Origin: VAZQ01 sp963744275
GTDB taxonomy: Bacteria; Pseudomonadota; Alphaproteobacteria; Rhizobiales; Xanthobacteraceae
Assembly (NCBI GenBank): GCA_963744275.1
Contig: CAVUSX010000007.1
Coordinates: 62,001 to 126,000 of the forward strand
Direction of reading: 5' to 3'
Length of the DNA stretch: 64,000 bases
Numbering within the stretch: position 1 is the first letter of the stretch; every line of letters begins with the position of its first letter. The position numbers and the translations under genes were made by a program. Shown in pieces: positions 45,898 through 54,689 of the stretch. A model generated the notes under the pieces. It ran no database searches, was not told the origin of the DNA, and saw only the letters and a list, made by a program, of their open reading frames with translations.

Positions 45898-47691
45898 ATG
45901 GCGAAAGCCGCATCCTCTTCGGACCAACACCCCGGGTGGATGGCGCGCCATGACAGCCTCACGTGGCGGCTGATCATTCCGGTGCCGATCGCCATTGTCA
46001 TCGCGGTGGCGGTGATCTGGGCGACGGTGCCGCAGATCGTCGACAGCATGGCAACGACCGACGCCATTCTCGCCGACCAGCAGGTCGCGGCGCAGTTCAA
46101 GGCCATCCGGGCCTATTATACGGAGAACGTCGTCAATAAGGTCGTGCGGGACGGAGCCTTCCAAGCCAACATCGATCACCAGCGCAGCGAGACGGTCATT
46201 CCGCTGCCCGCCACCTTCCTGCGCGAGCTGGGCACGTCCCTCAACGACAAGGACACGACCGTCGACCTGGTCAGCCCGTTTCCGTTCCCGGCCCGCAAGG
46301 ATCGCAAGCTCGACGACTTTCAGCAACAGGCCTGGAGCTACCTGACCGCCCATCCGGACGAGACCTTTACGCAATCGGAGATCCGCGACGGCAAGCACAT
46401 CGTGCGCGTCGCGGTCGCCGACCGCATGACCGCCCAATACTGCGTCGACTGCCACAATTCCGACGCCCGATCCCCGAAGACCGACTGGAAGCTCGGCGAC
46501 GTGCGCGGCGTGCTCGATGTCTCGTCCAACATCGACGCCCAGCTCGCGCATGGAGCGACGCTCGGCCGGCTGATGCTGCTCGGCACCGGGCTGATCGGGC
46601 TCTTGCTGCTCGGCATGACCCTGCTGGTGACCCGCGGCGTGACCAGGCCGCTGCGCGGAATGGTGCGCGACATGAACAAGCTCGCCGCCGGCGACTTCGC
46701 TCTGGTGCTGCCCGGGCTCGGCCGCAGCGACGAGATCGGCGCCATGGCGGAAGCGGTCGAGCAGTTCAAGATGACCACCCTGGAACGTGTACGCCGCGAG
46801 GCCGAGCAACAGGAAGCCGCTCGGCGGGCGGCCGCGACCCAGCGTCAGCTCACGCTCCGCAAGCTGGCGGACGGGTTCGAGGCCGCCGTCGGCGACATGG
46901 TCACCGCCGTCACCTCCATGTCGCAGGACTTGGAGGACGCGGCCCATACGCTGAACAACAATGCCGACAGCACGCGGGAATTGTCGATCGCGGTCGCCGC
47001 CGCTTCGGGCGAAGCCTCGATCAACGTCAGATCGGTCGCGCAGGCGACGCAGGAATTGACCACCTCGGTTTCCGAGATCAGCGAACGCGCCCATGAATCC
47101 AGCCGCATCGCCGGCGACGCCGTCCGGCAGGCCGAGCAGACCGACGACCGCATCGCGGCGCTGTGGAAAGCGGCCTCGCGCATCGGCAATGTCGTCAAGC
47201 TGATCACCGACATCGCCGAGCAGACCAACCTCCTGGCGCTCAACGCCACCATCGAGGCGGCGCGCGCCGGCGATGCCGGCAAGGGCTTCGCGGTGGTGGC
47301 CTCGGAGGTCAAGACCCTGGCGACGCAGACCGCGCGGGCGACCGAGGACATCCGCGCGGTGATCGCGGAGATGCAGGCGGCCACCGGCGAATCGGTCAAT
47401 GCGATCAAAGAGATCGGCGCGACCATCGGCCGCATTTCGGAGATCGCGACCGCGATCGCGGCCGCCGTCGAGGAGCAAAGCGCGGCTACCGTGGAGATCG
47501 CCCGCAACGTCGAGCAGGCGGCGCAGAGCACCGGACGCGTCGCCGGCAATGTGGACGACGTCAACCGCGCGGCGAGCGAGACCAGCAGCGCCTCGAGCCA
47601 AGTGTTCGCCTCCGCCAAGGTGCTGTCCGGCGAAGGCGCCAAGTTCAGGCAGACGGTCGAGAAATTCCTCGCGACCGTGCGCGCCGCCTGA
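45898..47691 (+). CDS. Methyl-accepting chemotaxis protein with a haem-type (CxxCH) sensor domain
   Basis: This is a 597-residue chemoreceptor. After a first membrane helix (LIIPVPIAIVIAVAVIWATV) comes a periplasmic domain of the DUF3365/Tll0287-like type (about residues 45-215). It contains AIRAYYTENVVNKVVRDGAF and the c-type haem motif YCVDCHNSD (about residue 182). The second membrane helix (LMLLGTGLIGLLLLGMTLLV), HAMP, a methylation-helix region and the signalling tip EQTNLLALNATIEAARAGDA, GKGFAVVASEVKTLA follow. Haem binding would make it a redox or gas sensor. The gap before the start is about 200 bases with no gene. Confidence 0.88.
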   Translation: MAKAASSSDQHPGWMARHDSLTWRLIIPVPIAIVIAVAVIWATVPQIVDSMATTDAILADQQVAAQFKAIRAYYTENVVNKVVRDGAFQANIDHQRSETVIPLPATFLRELGTSLNDKDTTVDLVSPFPFPARKDRKLDDFQQQAWSYLTAHPDETFTQSEIRDGKHIVRVAVADRMTAQYCVDCHNSDARSPKTDWKLGDVRGVLDVSSNIDAQLAHGATLGRLMLLGTGLIGLLLLGMTLLVTRGVTRPLRGMVRDMNKLAAGDFALVLPGLGRSDEIGAMAEAVEQFKMTTLERVRREAEQQEAARRAAATQRQLTLRKLADGFEAAVGDMVTAVTSMSQDLEDAAHTLNNNADSTRELSIAVAAASGEASINVRSVAQATQELTTSVSEISERAHESSRIAGDAVRQAEQTDDRIAALWKAASRIGNVVKLITDIAEQTNLLALNATIEAARAGDAGKGFAVVASEVKTLATQTARATEDIRAVIAEMQAATGESVNAIKEIGATIGRISEIATAIAAAVEEQSAATVEIARNVEQAAQSTGRVAGNVDDVNRAASETSSASSQVFASAKVLSGEGAKFRQTVEKFLATVRAA

Positions 47692-47743
47692 GATTTTTCC
47701 GAGCGGCCTCCGGCTGGCCGCATCCCCGCTGTTCCGTCGATCG

Positions 47744-48544
47744 TCAATGCAGGATCTGGCTCAGGAACAGCTTGGTGCGTTCGTGCTGCGGGTTCGAGAA
47801 GAAGGCCTCCGGCGCGTTCACCTCGATGATCTGGCCGGCGTCCATGAGGACCATGCGCGAGGCGGCCTGGCGGGCGAAGCCCATCTCGTGGCTCACCACC
47901 ACCATGGTCATGCCGTCCGCGGCCAGCGCCAGCATCGAATCGAGCACCTCGCGGACCATCTCGGGATCGAGCGCGGAGGTCGGCTCGTCGAACAGCATGA
48001 TCTTCGGCTGCATGCACAGCGCGCGTGCGATGGCGACGCGCTGCTGCTGACCGCCCGACAGCTGCGAGGGATATTTGTCGGCCTGCTCGGGGATGCGCAC
48101 GCGCGCGAGATTGTGGCGCGCGACCGCCTCGGCGTCCTTTCTCGGCATGCGGCGGACCCAGACCGGCGCCAGCATGCAGTTCTCCAGCACGGTCAGGTGC
48201 GGAAAGAGGTTGAAATGCTGGAACACCATGCCGACCTCGCGGCGAATTTCGTCGATGCGCTTGAGGTCGTCGGTCAGCTCGACGCCGTCGACGATCAGGC
48301 GGCCCTCCTGCCAGCTCTCGATGCGGTTGATGCAGCGCAAGAGCGTCGATTTGCCGCCGCCGGAAGGCCCGCAGATCACGATGCGCTCGCCGCGCATGAC
48401 CTGCAGGCTCACGTCGCGCAGCACGTGGAAGGCGCCGAACCACTTGTTGAGGCCGACGATCTCGATCGCGACCGCGTTGCGGGGCGTGGCGATGTCCGCG
48501 GCACCGCCGCGCGGATCGTTCGCTGGCTCGACGTCTTGTCCCAT
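47744..48544 (-). CDS. aapP: General amino-acid ABC transporter ATP-binding protein
   Basis: This is a 266-residue ABC ATPase of the polar amino-acid family. Walker A is ICGPSGGGKSTLLRCINRIE. The Q loop is GMVFQHFNLFPHLTVLENCM, the signature SQLSGGQQQRVAIARALCMQ, Walker B IMLFDEPTSALDPEMVREVL, and the switch His VVVSHEMGFARQAA. It is the last gene of the operon aapJ-Q-M-P, 22 bases after aapM. Between its stop and the convergent chemoreceptor gene lies a small GCGGCC...GGCCGC hairpin without a U-run. Confidence 0.92.
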   Translation of the reverse strand: MGQDVEPANDPRGGAADIATPRNAVAIEIVGLNKWFGAFHVLRDVSLQVMRGERIVICGPSGGGKSTLLRCINRIESWQEGRLIVDGVELTDDLKRIDEIRREVGMVFQHFNLFPHLTVLENCMLAPVWVRRMPRKDAEAVARHNLARVRIPEQADKYPSQLSGGQQQRVAIARALCMQPKIMLFDEPTSALDPEMVREVLDSMLALAADGMTMVVVSHEMGFARQAASRMVLMDAGQIIEVNAPEAFFSNPQHERTKLFLSQILH

Positions 48545-48566
48545 TGATTGCGCCCGGTGGTTCTGC

Positions 48567-49704
48567 TCAACGCGCGTTCAGCCGCCGCTCCGTGAACATG
48601 GCATAGCGCGACATCGCGAACGAGACCACGAAATAGATCATCCCGGCAAAGGCGAAGCCGGTGAACAGGGTCACCGGCGTCGCCCAGTTGGGATCGGAGA
48701 ACGATGCCCGCAACTGCCCGAGCAGGTCGAAGATCGACACGATCAGAACCAGCGTGGTGTCCTTGAACAGCGCGATGAACGAGTTGACGAGACCGGGAAT
48801 GACCAGCCGCAGCGCCTGCGGCAGGATGACGAGGCCCATCATCCGCCAGTAGCCCAGCCCGAGCGCCATGGCGCCTTCGAACTGTCCGCGCCCGATGGCC
48901 TGCAAGCCCGCCGCGCACCACCTCGGCCAGGTAGGCGGCCGAAAACAGGATGACCCCGATCAGCACGCGCACGAGCCCGTCGATCTTCCAATTGCCGGGA
49001 AGGAACAGCGGCAGCATATAGGTCGCGAAGAACAGGACCGTGATCAGCGGCACGCCGCGCCAGAACTCGATGAAGACCACGCTGGCGCTGCGCACCAGCG
49101 GCAGCTCGGAGCGGCGTCCGAGCGCCAGCAGGATGCCGAGCGGCAATGATCCGACGATGCCGGCATAGGAGATGACCAGCGTCACCAGGAGACCGCCCCA
49201 GAGACGGGTCTCCACCTCCGGCAGGCCGAACAGGCCGCCCACGAGCAGCACGCCCGCCACCAGCGGAAAGGCGCCGAAGAACAGGACGGCGTTCAAGGTC
49301 TTATGGCCGATGCGCGGCACCAGCAACGGCGCCAGCAGGAGCGCCCCGAGCCCGTAGACCAGGTCGGCGCGCCAGCGCTGGTCCACCGGATAGAAGCCAT
49401 ACATGAGCTGATCGAACTTCGCCGCGATGAACGGCCAGCAGGCCCCGACTTGGTGGCCGACCGCTTCGGGCAGGCAATCGGTGCGCTCCGCGCCGCGCCA
49501 AACCGCGTCGATGAGAAGAAACCTGACGGTCGGCCACAGCACGGCCGCCAGGCCGACGAGGCCCAGCACCGTCAGAACCGCGTTGCCGATGCTGTTGAAC
49601 AGCCGCTCCCGGATCGAGCCCAGCACGCTCGCATGCAGGGCCGGCGGCGGCGCCGGCGCGGCCAGCTCGCCGCGAACGAAGCCCGAGGTCGGGATGGCGG
49701 TCAT
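48567..49704 (-). pseudogene. aapM: General amino-acid ABC transporter permease AapM, one-base frameshift
   Basis: The N-terminal part (MTAIPTSGFVRGELAAPAPP to AYLAEVVRGGL, with several membrane helices) and the C-terminal part (QFEGAMALGLGYWRMMGLVI, LPQALRLVIPGLVNSFIALF, KDTTLVLIVSIFDLLGQL) together are a complete AapM permease. The EAA loop lies at the join. One extra A in TGCAAGCCC (plus strand, about 48904) shifts the frame; deleting it restores VVRGGLQAIGRGQFEGA and a product of about 378 residues. As sequenced, the essential EAA loop is lost. The other three aap genes are intact, which makes a sequence error plausible. Confidence 0.85.
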
Positions 49705-49711
49705 CGCGGCC

Positions 49712-50908
49712 TCACCGCTCGCCCGCTCGCACATGGGAATTGTACCAGTTCATCAGCATGCTGGTGGCGAGCGAAAGCGACAGATAGACCGCCATGGTGA
49801 TGGCGATGATCTCGATCGCCTGCCCGGTTTGATTGAGCGTGGTGCCGGCAAAGACCGCGAACAGGTCGGGATAGCCGATGGCGACCGCGAGCGAGGAATT
49901 CTTGGTCAGATTGAGATATTGGTTGGTGAGCGGCGGCACGATGATGCGCAGCGCCTGCGGAATGAGGATGAGCCGCAACAGCTGCCCGCGCCGCAGTCCG
50001 AGCGCGAGCCCCGCCTCGCTCTGCCCGCGCGGCACCGCCAGGATGCCGGCCCGCACGATCTCGGCGATGAACGCCGCCGTATAGGTCGACAGCGCGATCA
50101 GCAGCGCCACGAATTCCGGAATGATCCGGGTGCCGCCGATGAAATTGAAGCCTTGAATCCGTGGCAGCTCCACCTCGATCGGCAAGCCGGCCGCGATGAA
50201 TGTCGCCAGCGGCAGGCCGACCACGAGGCCCACGGCCTTCCACAGGATCGGAACGCCGCGGCCGGTGCGGTTGCGCAGCCGTCTCGCCCAGACCGCGAGC
50301 GCGATCGCGGCCAGCACACCCGCGCCCAGCGCCGCCGCCACATAGAGGAATCCCGCGCCCGCCCGGAACACCGGCACCACCAAGCCGCGATTGTTGAGGA
50401 AGACCGTGCCGAAGACCGAGAGGCTCTGCCGCGGTCCCGGCAGCGTGCCGAGCACCGCCAGGTACCAGAACAGGATCTGGAACAGGAGCGGAAGATTGCG
50501 AACGACCTCGACGTAGCCCCCGGCAATGCGCGCCATCAGCCAGTTGGAGGAGAGCCTCCCGATCCCGACCGTGAAGCCGAGCAGGGTCGCGAGCACGATC
50601 CCGATGCCGGACACCATGAGCGTGTTGAGGAGCCCGACCACGAAGGCGCGCCCGTAGGTGGCGGTCTCGTCGTAGGGGATCAGCGTGAGGTTGATGCCGA
50701 AGCCGGCGGTGGTGTTGAAGAAGCCAAGTCCGCTCGCGATATTGCGCGCGCCGAGATTGGCGATGGTATTGAGGGCGAATTGATAGCCGAGCCAGCCGAG
50801 CGCCAGCACCAGGGCGAGCTGGTAGAGGGCGCCGCGGACTTTAGGGTTGTGGACGAGAGCGGGTGGCGGCGGGGTCGCACCGGCACCATTACCGGATGGG
50901 CGGCGCAT
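49712..50908 (-). CDS. aapQ: General amino-acid ABC transporter permease
   Basis: This 398-residue inner-membrane permease has about eight helices (LALVLALGWLGYQFALNTI first). The EAA loop is RGQSEAGLALGLRRGQLLRL followed by ILIPQALRIIVPPLTNQYLN and TKNSSLAVAIGYPDLF. AapQ and AapM form the heterodimeric channel. The start at 50908 overlaps the end of aapJ by about 20 bases, indicating translational coupling. The stop is seven bases before aapM. Confidence 0.92.
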   Translation of the reverse strand: MRRPSGNGAGATPPPPALVHNPKVRGALYQLALVLALGWLGYQFALNTIANLGARNIASGLGFFNTTAGFGINLTLIPYDETATYGRAFVVGLLNTLMVSGIGIVLATLLGFTVGIGRLSSNWLMARIAGGYVEVVRNLPLLFQILFWYLAVLGTLPGPRQSLSVFGTVFLNNRGLVVPVFRAGAGFLYVAAALGAGVLAAIALAVWARRLRNRTGRGVPILWKAVGLVVGLPLATFIAAGLPIEVELPRIQGFNFIGGTRIIPEFVALLIALSTYTAAFIAEIVRAGILAVPRGQSEAGLALGLRRGQLLRLILIPQALRIIVPPLTNQYLNLTKNSSLAVAIGYPDLFAVFAGTTLNQTGQAIEIIAITMAVYLSLSLATSMLMNWYNSHVRAGER

Positions 50909-51920
50909 ATTGGATGCCGCCCTTGGTCCACAGCCGGTTGAGGCCGCGGCTGATGCCGAGCCTGGAGCCCGTCCCTACGTTGCGATCGAAGGCTTCGCCG
51001 TAATTGCCGACCAGCTTGACGATGCGCACCACCCAGTCCTTGGTCAGGCCGAGCTGCTCGCCGTAATTGCCTTCGGTTCCCACCAGCCGCTTGATCTCCG
51101 GCTGCGGCGACTTCAGGGCTTCATCGACGGTCTTCGAGGATACGCCGAGCTCCTCGGCGTCGAGCATGGCGAATTGCACCCATTTCACCAGCGCGAGCCA
51201 CTGATCGTCGCCGCGGCGCACGGCCGGCGCGAGCGGCTCCTTGGAGATGATCTCGGGCAGGATCACGTGATCGCCGGGAGCGCTGAGCTTGAGCTTCTCG
51301 GCATAGAGCTGGGAGACGTCGGTGGTGAAGGCATCGCAGCGGCCGGCTTCATAGGCTTTGACCGTCTCGTCCGCCGTCACGAAGGCGATGACCTCGTATT
51401 TCATGTTGTTGGCGCGGAAATAGTCGGCCAGATTGAGCTCGGTCGTGGTTCCGGTTTGCGTGCAGATGGAAGCGCCGTTGAGCTCGAGCGCGGAATTGAC
51501 CTTGAGGGACTTGCGCACCATGAAGCCCTGGCCGTCGTAATAGTTGACGGCGGTGAAGGCGATCCCCAGCGAGGTATCGCGCGAGGACGTCCAGGTGGAA
51601 TTGCGCGCCAACACGTCGATCTCGCCGGACTGCAGCGCCGTGAAGCGGTCCTTGGCGGAGAGCGGCGAGTATTTGACCTTGGATGCATCGTTGAAGATCG
51701 CCGCCGCGATGGCGCGACAGACATCGACGTCGAACCCGGTCCAGTTGCCCTTGTCGTCGGGGGTGGAAAATCCCGGCAGGCCCTGGCTGACGCCGCACAA
51801 GAGCGAGCCGCGATCCTGCACCTTCTTGAGCGTCTGGGCGGAGCTCGCCGCCACCGACAAGCCGAGCACCACGGCGGCGCCCAGTATGGTCATGCCGAAT
51901 TTCGTGACTGCGCGTTTCAT
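50889..51920 (-). CDS. aapJ: General amino-acid ABC transporter binding protein
   Basis: This 343-residue periplasmic receptor is the first gene of the operon. It has a signal peptide (TILGAAVVLGLSVAASSAQT), then LKKVQDRGSLLCGVSQGLPG, NWTGFDVDVCRAIAAAIF, SGEIDVLARNSTWTSSRDTS and ENYGEQ-type GTEGNYGEQLGLTKDWVVRI. It fits the AapJ/BztA group that binds a broad set of amino acids. It is transcribed away from metC, an arrangement also known in rhizobia. Confidence 0.93.
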   Translation of the reverse strand: MKRAVTKFGMTILGAAVVLGLSVAASSAQTLKKVQDRGSLLCGVSQGLPGFSTPDDKGNWTGFDVDVCRAIAAAIFNDASKVKYSPLSAKDRFTALQSGEIDVLARNSTWTSSRDTSLGIAFTAVNYYDGQGFMVRKSLKVNSALELNGASICTQTGTTTELNLADYFRANNMKYEVIAFVTADETVKAYEAGRCDAFTTDVSQLYAEKLKLSAPGDHVILPEIISKEPLAPAVRRGDDQWLALVKWVQFAMLDAEELGVSSKTVDEALKSPQPEIKRLVGTEGNYGEQLGLTKDWVVRIVKLVGNYGEAFDRNVGTGSRLGISRGLNRLWTKGGIQYAPPIR

Positions 51921-52295
51921 GGTTCCGCCCCTTGCAAGCTTGATGATCCCGTGGTGAGTTGCGCGGACCTCCGCCGTCAGGCTGTCGCCGTCGAGCCGTC
52001 CCTACCCCACCGTCGGGCAAACTGCGCCGTCCGCCGCAGCACCCGGTGCCGCTCGCGGCCGGGCCGCCATCTGAGGACGATAACGCACGGCGGTCAAGGG
52101 GTTGGGCTCAAGGCGACTGCCCCCGTAGATCATCCATCGCGGCATCAACAAAACGGCGGCGCAAATGGCGCAAATCCGGAGGCCGAATTTGAGCATCTGC
52201 CCAATCGATGAGCAGAGCCGGACATCGGCCGCGCGCAGCCGCTATTGTGCCAGGATCGCCGAAGGAAAAGAATCGAAGCACGGAAAACGGAAATC
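51921..52295. promoter_or_regulatory. Divergent intergenic region between aapJ and metC
   Basis: These 375 bases without a gene must contain the promoters for both divergent units. No obvious riboswitch, operator palindrome or repeat was recognised by eye. A GGAAAACGGAAATC stretch precedes the metC ATG. Confidence 0.4.
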
Positions 52296-53657
52296 ATGAC
52301 CAGCAGCCCTGACGGCACTCCACCCCGCCCGCCCGCAACAGCCGCGACCCGCCTGGTGAGCGGCGGCCGCCATCCGTTTGCGCATCATGGCTTCGTCAAT
52401 CCGCCGGTTTATCACGCCTCCACCGTTCTTTATCCGACCGCCGAGGACTTTCTCGCCCATCGCGGCCGCTACCAGTATGGCCGGCGCGGCACTCCCACCT
52501 CGGAGGCGCTGGCGGAAGCGCTGGCCGGTCTCGAGGGCGACCAATGCGCCGGGGTCGCGCTGCTGCCCTCCGGCCTGGCTGCGGCCTCGTTCGCGCTCTT
52601 GTCCGTCCTTAAGGCGGGCGACCACGTGCTGGTCACCGACAGCGTCTATCTGCCCACGCGAAAATTCTGCGACAGCGTGCTCACGCGCTACGGAATTACC
52701 ACGAGCTATTACGACCCGCTCCTCGGCGGCGGCATCGCGGCGCTGATCGAGCCCGCTACCCGCGCCATATACGTGGAATCGCCTGGATCGCTTTCGTTCG
52801 ACATGCAGGACGTGCCGGCGATCGCGGCCGCCGCCCATGCCGCAGGCGCGGTCGTGCTGATGGACAATACCTGGGCGAGCCCGCTCTATTTCCGAGCTTT
52901 GGACAAAGGCGTCGATCTGTCGATTCAAGCGGGCACCAAATATATCGGCGGGCATTCCGATGTGATGCTCGGCACCGTATCGGCCAACCGGGCGACCTGG
53001 CCGCGCCTGCGCGAGATCGTCGAGACGCTGGGACTGTGCGTGGGCCCCGACGACATGTATCTGGGCCTGCGCGGGCTGCGCACCATGGGGGTGCGGCTGG
53101 CACAGCATTACGCCGCGGGCCTCCAGGTGGCGCGCTGGCTCGCCGGCCGCCCCGAGGTCGCCCGCGTGCTGCATCCCGCGCTCGAAAGCCATCCGGGCCA
53201 TGCCATCTGGCGGCGCGACTACTCCGGCGCCTGCGGCCTGTTCAGCATCGTGCTGCGGCCGGCTCCGGACGCGGCGGTGCGCGCCTTCCTCAACCGGTTG
53301 ACCTTGTTCGGCATCGGCGCCTCCTGGGGCGGGTTCGAGAGCCTCGCCATCCCGTTCGATTGCAGCTCCATGCGCTCCGCCACCCCATGGGCGCCGGGCG
53401 GACCGACGGTGCGATTCCATATCGGGCTCGAGGACGTCGGCGACCTGATCGACGATCTCGACCCGCGGCTTTGCGGCCTTTGCGGCGGCGTGCTGACGGC
53501 GGGTTTGTCACAATCGCGAGCGGGCTGCCGTCATTTACAACCGAGTTACAACCCGGCACAGCCTACCCGGCGGTCGAAGCTTCCCGGCGCCGGTCGCGCA
53601 GCTCGAAATAGAGGTTGCGGGCGTAGACGAACACCCCGAAGGCCTGTCCGGCGATGA
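52296..53657 (+). CDS. metC: Cystathionine beta-lyase, C-terminus altered by a one-base frameshift
   Basis: This PLP enzyme cleaves cystathionine to homocysteine for methionine synthesis. FVNPPVYHASTVLYPTAEDF, YQYGRRGTPTSEALAEALAG, LLPSGLAAASFALL, the PLP Lys in IQAGTKYIGGHSDVMLGTVS, and LFGIGASWGGFESLAIPFD cover the whole fold. At 53460-53466 the sequence reads GACCCGCGG. With one C fewer the ending would be DLDRGFAAFAAAC and a TGA at 53494-53496. As sequenced, the frame runs 53 codons further and overlaps the convergent LAB_N gene. The core is intact, so the enzyme is likely functional either way. The ATG at 52296 (MTSSPDGT) is chosen. Confidence 0.9.
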   Translation: MTSSPDGTPPRPPATAATRLVSGGRHPFAHHGFVNPPVYHASTVLYPTAEDFLAHRGRYQYGRRGTPTSEALAEALAGLEGDQCAGVALLPSGLAAASFALLSVLKAGDHVLVTDSVYLPTRKFCDSVLTRYGITTSYYDPLLGGGIAALIEPATRAIYVESPGSLSFDMQDVPAIAAAAHAAGAVVLMDNTWASPLYFRALDKGVDLSIQAGTKYIGGHSDVMLGTVSANRATWPRLREIVETLGLCVGPDDMYLGLRGLRTMGVRLAQHYAAGLQVARWLAGRPEVARVLHPALESHPGHAIWRRDYSGACGLFSIVLRPAPDAAVRAFLNRLTLFGIGASWGGFESLAIPFDCSSMRSATPWAPGGPTVRFHIGLEDVGDLIDDLDPRLCGLCGGVLTAGLSQSRAGCRHLQPSYNPAQPTRRSKLPGAGRAARNRGCGRRRTPRRPVRR

Positions 53658-53898
53658 AGACCGGATCGCGCCGGTAGAGCGCATAGACCAGCAGCAGCGC
53701 CCCGCCCCCGATCGAGAAGAACCAGAACGCGACCGGAATAACGCTCTTGCCGGCCCGCTCGGAGGCGATCCATTGCACCAGGAAGCGCGCCGTGAACAGC
53801 GCCTGGGCGAGGAAGCCGAGCGCCAGCCACCAGTCGAGCTTGACCACGAAGACGTCGTACAGATAGCCGCCGAGCGCATGCGAGAGATCAATCAACAT
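53563..53898 (-). CDS. LAB_N domain membrane protein
   Basis: This 111-residue protein matches the lipid-A-disaccharide-synthase N-terminal (LAB_N) domain on its own. It has three hydrophobic segments (YDVFVVKLDWWLALGFLAQA, VIPVAFWFFSIGGGALLLVY, PVFIAGQAFGVFVYARNLYF) with the FLVQWIASERAGKSVIP loop. It is the last gene of the envelope-glycan operon, and its start overlaps the end of the GT2 gene by 11 bases. Such stand-alone proteins accompany polyprenyl-phosphate sugar transferases. The exact role is unknown. Confidence 0.85.
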   Translation of the reverse strand: MLIDLSHALGGYLYDVFVVKLDWWLALGFLAQALFTARFLVQWIASERAGKSVIPVAFWFFSIGGGALLLVYALYRRDPVFIAGQAFGVFVYARNLYFELRDRRREASTAG

Positions 53899-54652
53899 TC
53901 CGTTTCACCTCCACGGCCTCTGGCACGCGCTTTCTCCTGCGGATCAGCCACCACACGCCCGCGAGGTCGAGGATGCCGATCCACAGCCGGTCCCACATGC
54001 CGTAATTCGATACGCCCTGCCGGCGCAGCCGGTCGACCACGTCGACATAGCCCACGCCATAGCCCTCGCGCCGCACCAGCGCCGGCAGGAACCGATGCAA
54101 CCCGTCGAAATAGGGCAGCGCCAGAAACACGTCGCGCGCAAACGCCTTGAGGCCGCAGCCGCTGTCGCGGGTGCCGTCGCGCAGAATGCCGCCGCGCACC
54201 GTATTGGCGATGCGCGACTGCAGCTTCTTGAAGCGCGTCGCCTGGCGGCCGACGCGCTGGCCGGCGATGAGCCCGATCTGCGGCGCACCGGCGAAGAGCG
54301 CGCGCACCAGCGCCGGAATGAAGGCCGGATCGTTTTGTCCGTCGCCATCGAGGGTGACCACGACACCGGCGCGCGCATGCCGCACCCCGGTGCGGATCGC
54401 CGCCGATTGTCCGCACGATGCCGCATGCCTGATCGTCCGCAGCCACGGCCGGCTCGCCATCAGGGCGCGCAGCTCTGCCGCCGTCGCATCGCCGGAACCG
54501 TCGTCCACATAGACGATCTCGAACGGCCCGCTGCCGGCGAGCGCGGCCGCGATCTCCGCCACCAGCGGCTCGATATTGCCGGCCTCGTTCTTGACCGGGA
54601 CCACGATCGAAACGGCCGGTGCCTCGCCGTCCCGCGAGCGCGTTTCGCTCAT
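53888..54652 (-). CDS. GT2 family glycosyltransferase (polyprenyl-phosphate sugar transferase type)
   Basis: This 254-residue protein is of the DPM1/ArnC-like group. VSIVVPVKNEAGNIEPLVAE begins the GT-A fold, with FEIVYVDDGSGDATAAELRA and the metal site VVTLDGDGQNDPAFIPALV. TRDSGCGLKAFARDVFLALP and HRFLPALVRREGYGVGYVDV are typical of this group. A C-terminal hydrophobic segment (LWIGILDLAGVWWLI) may bind the membrane. It probably loads a sugar onto undecaprenyl phosphate as donor for the ArnT-like transferase upstream. The ATG at 54652 (MSETRSRDG) is preferred over the longer frame to 54715. Confidence 0.88.
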   Translation of the reverse strand: MSETRSRDGEAPAVSIVVPVKNEAGNIEPLVAEIAAALAGSGPFEIVYVDDGSGDATAAELRALMASRPWLRTIRHAASCGQSAAIRTGVRHARAGVVVTLDGDGQNDPAFIPALVRALFAGAPQIGLIAGQRVGRQATRFKKLQSRIANTVRGGILRDGTRDSGCGLKAFARDVFLALPYFDGLHRFLPALVRREGYGVGYVDVVDRLRRQGVSNYGMWDRLWIGILDLAGVWWLIRRRKRVPEAVEVKRNVD

Positions 54653-54689
54653 TATGATGTCCCGTTCTGGATGAAATGGCGGGAGCTTC

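Noticed and set aside
47703..47721. Rho-independent terminator between the chemoreceptor and aapP
   Set aside because: A 6-base GCGGCC/GGCCGC stem exists, but no U-run follows on either strand.
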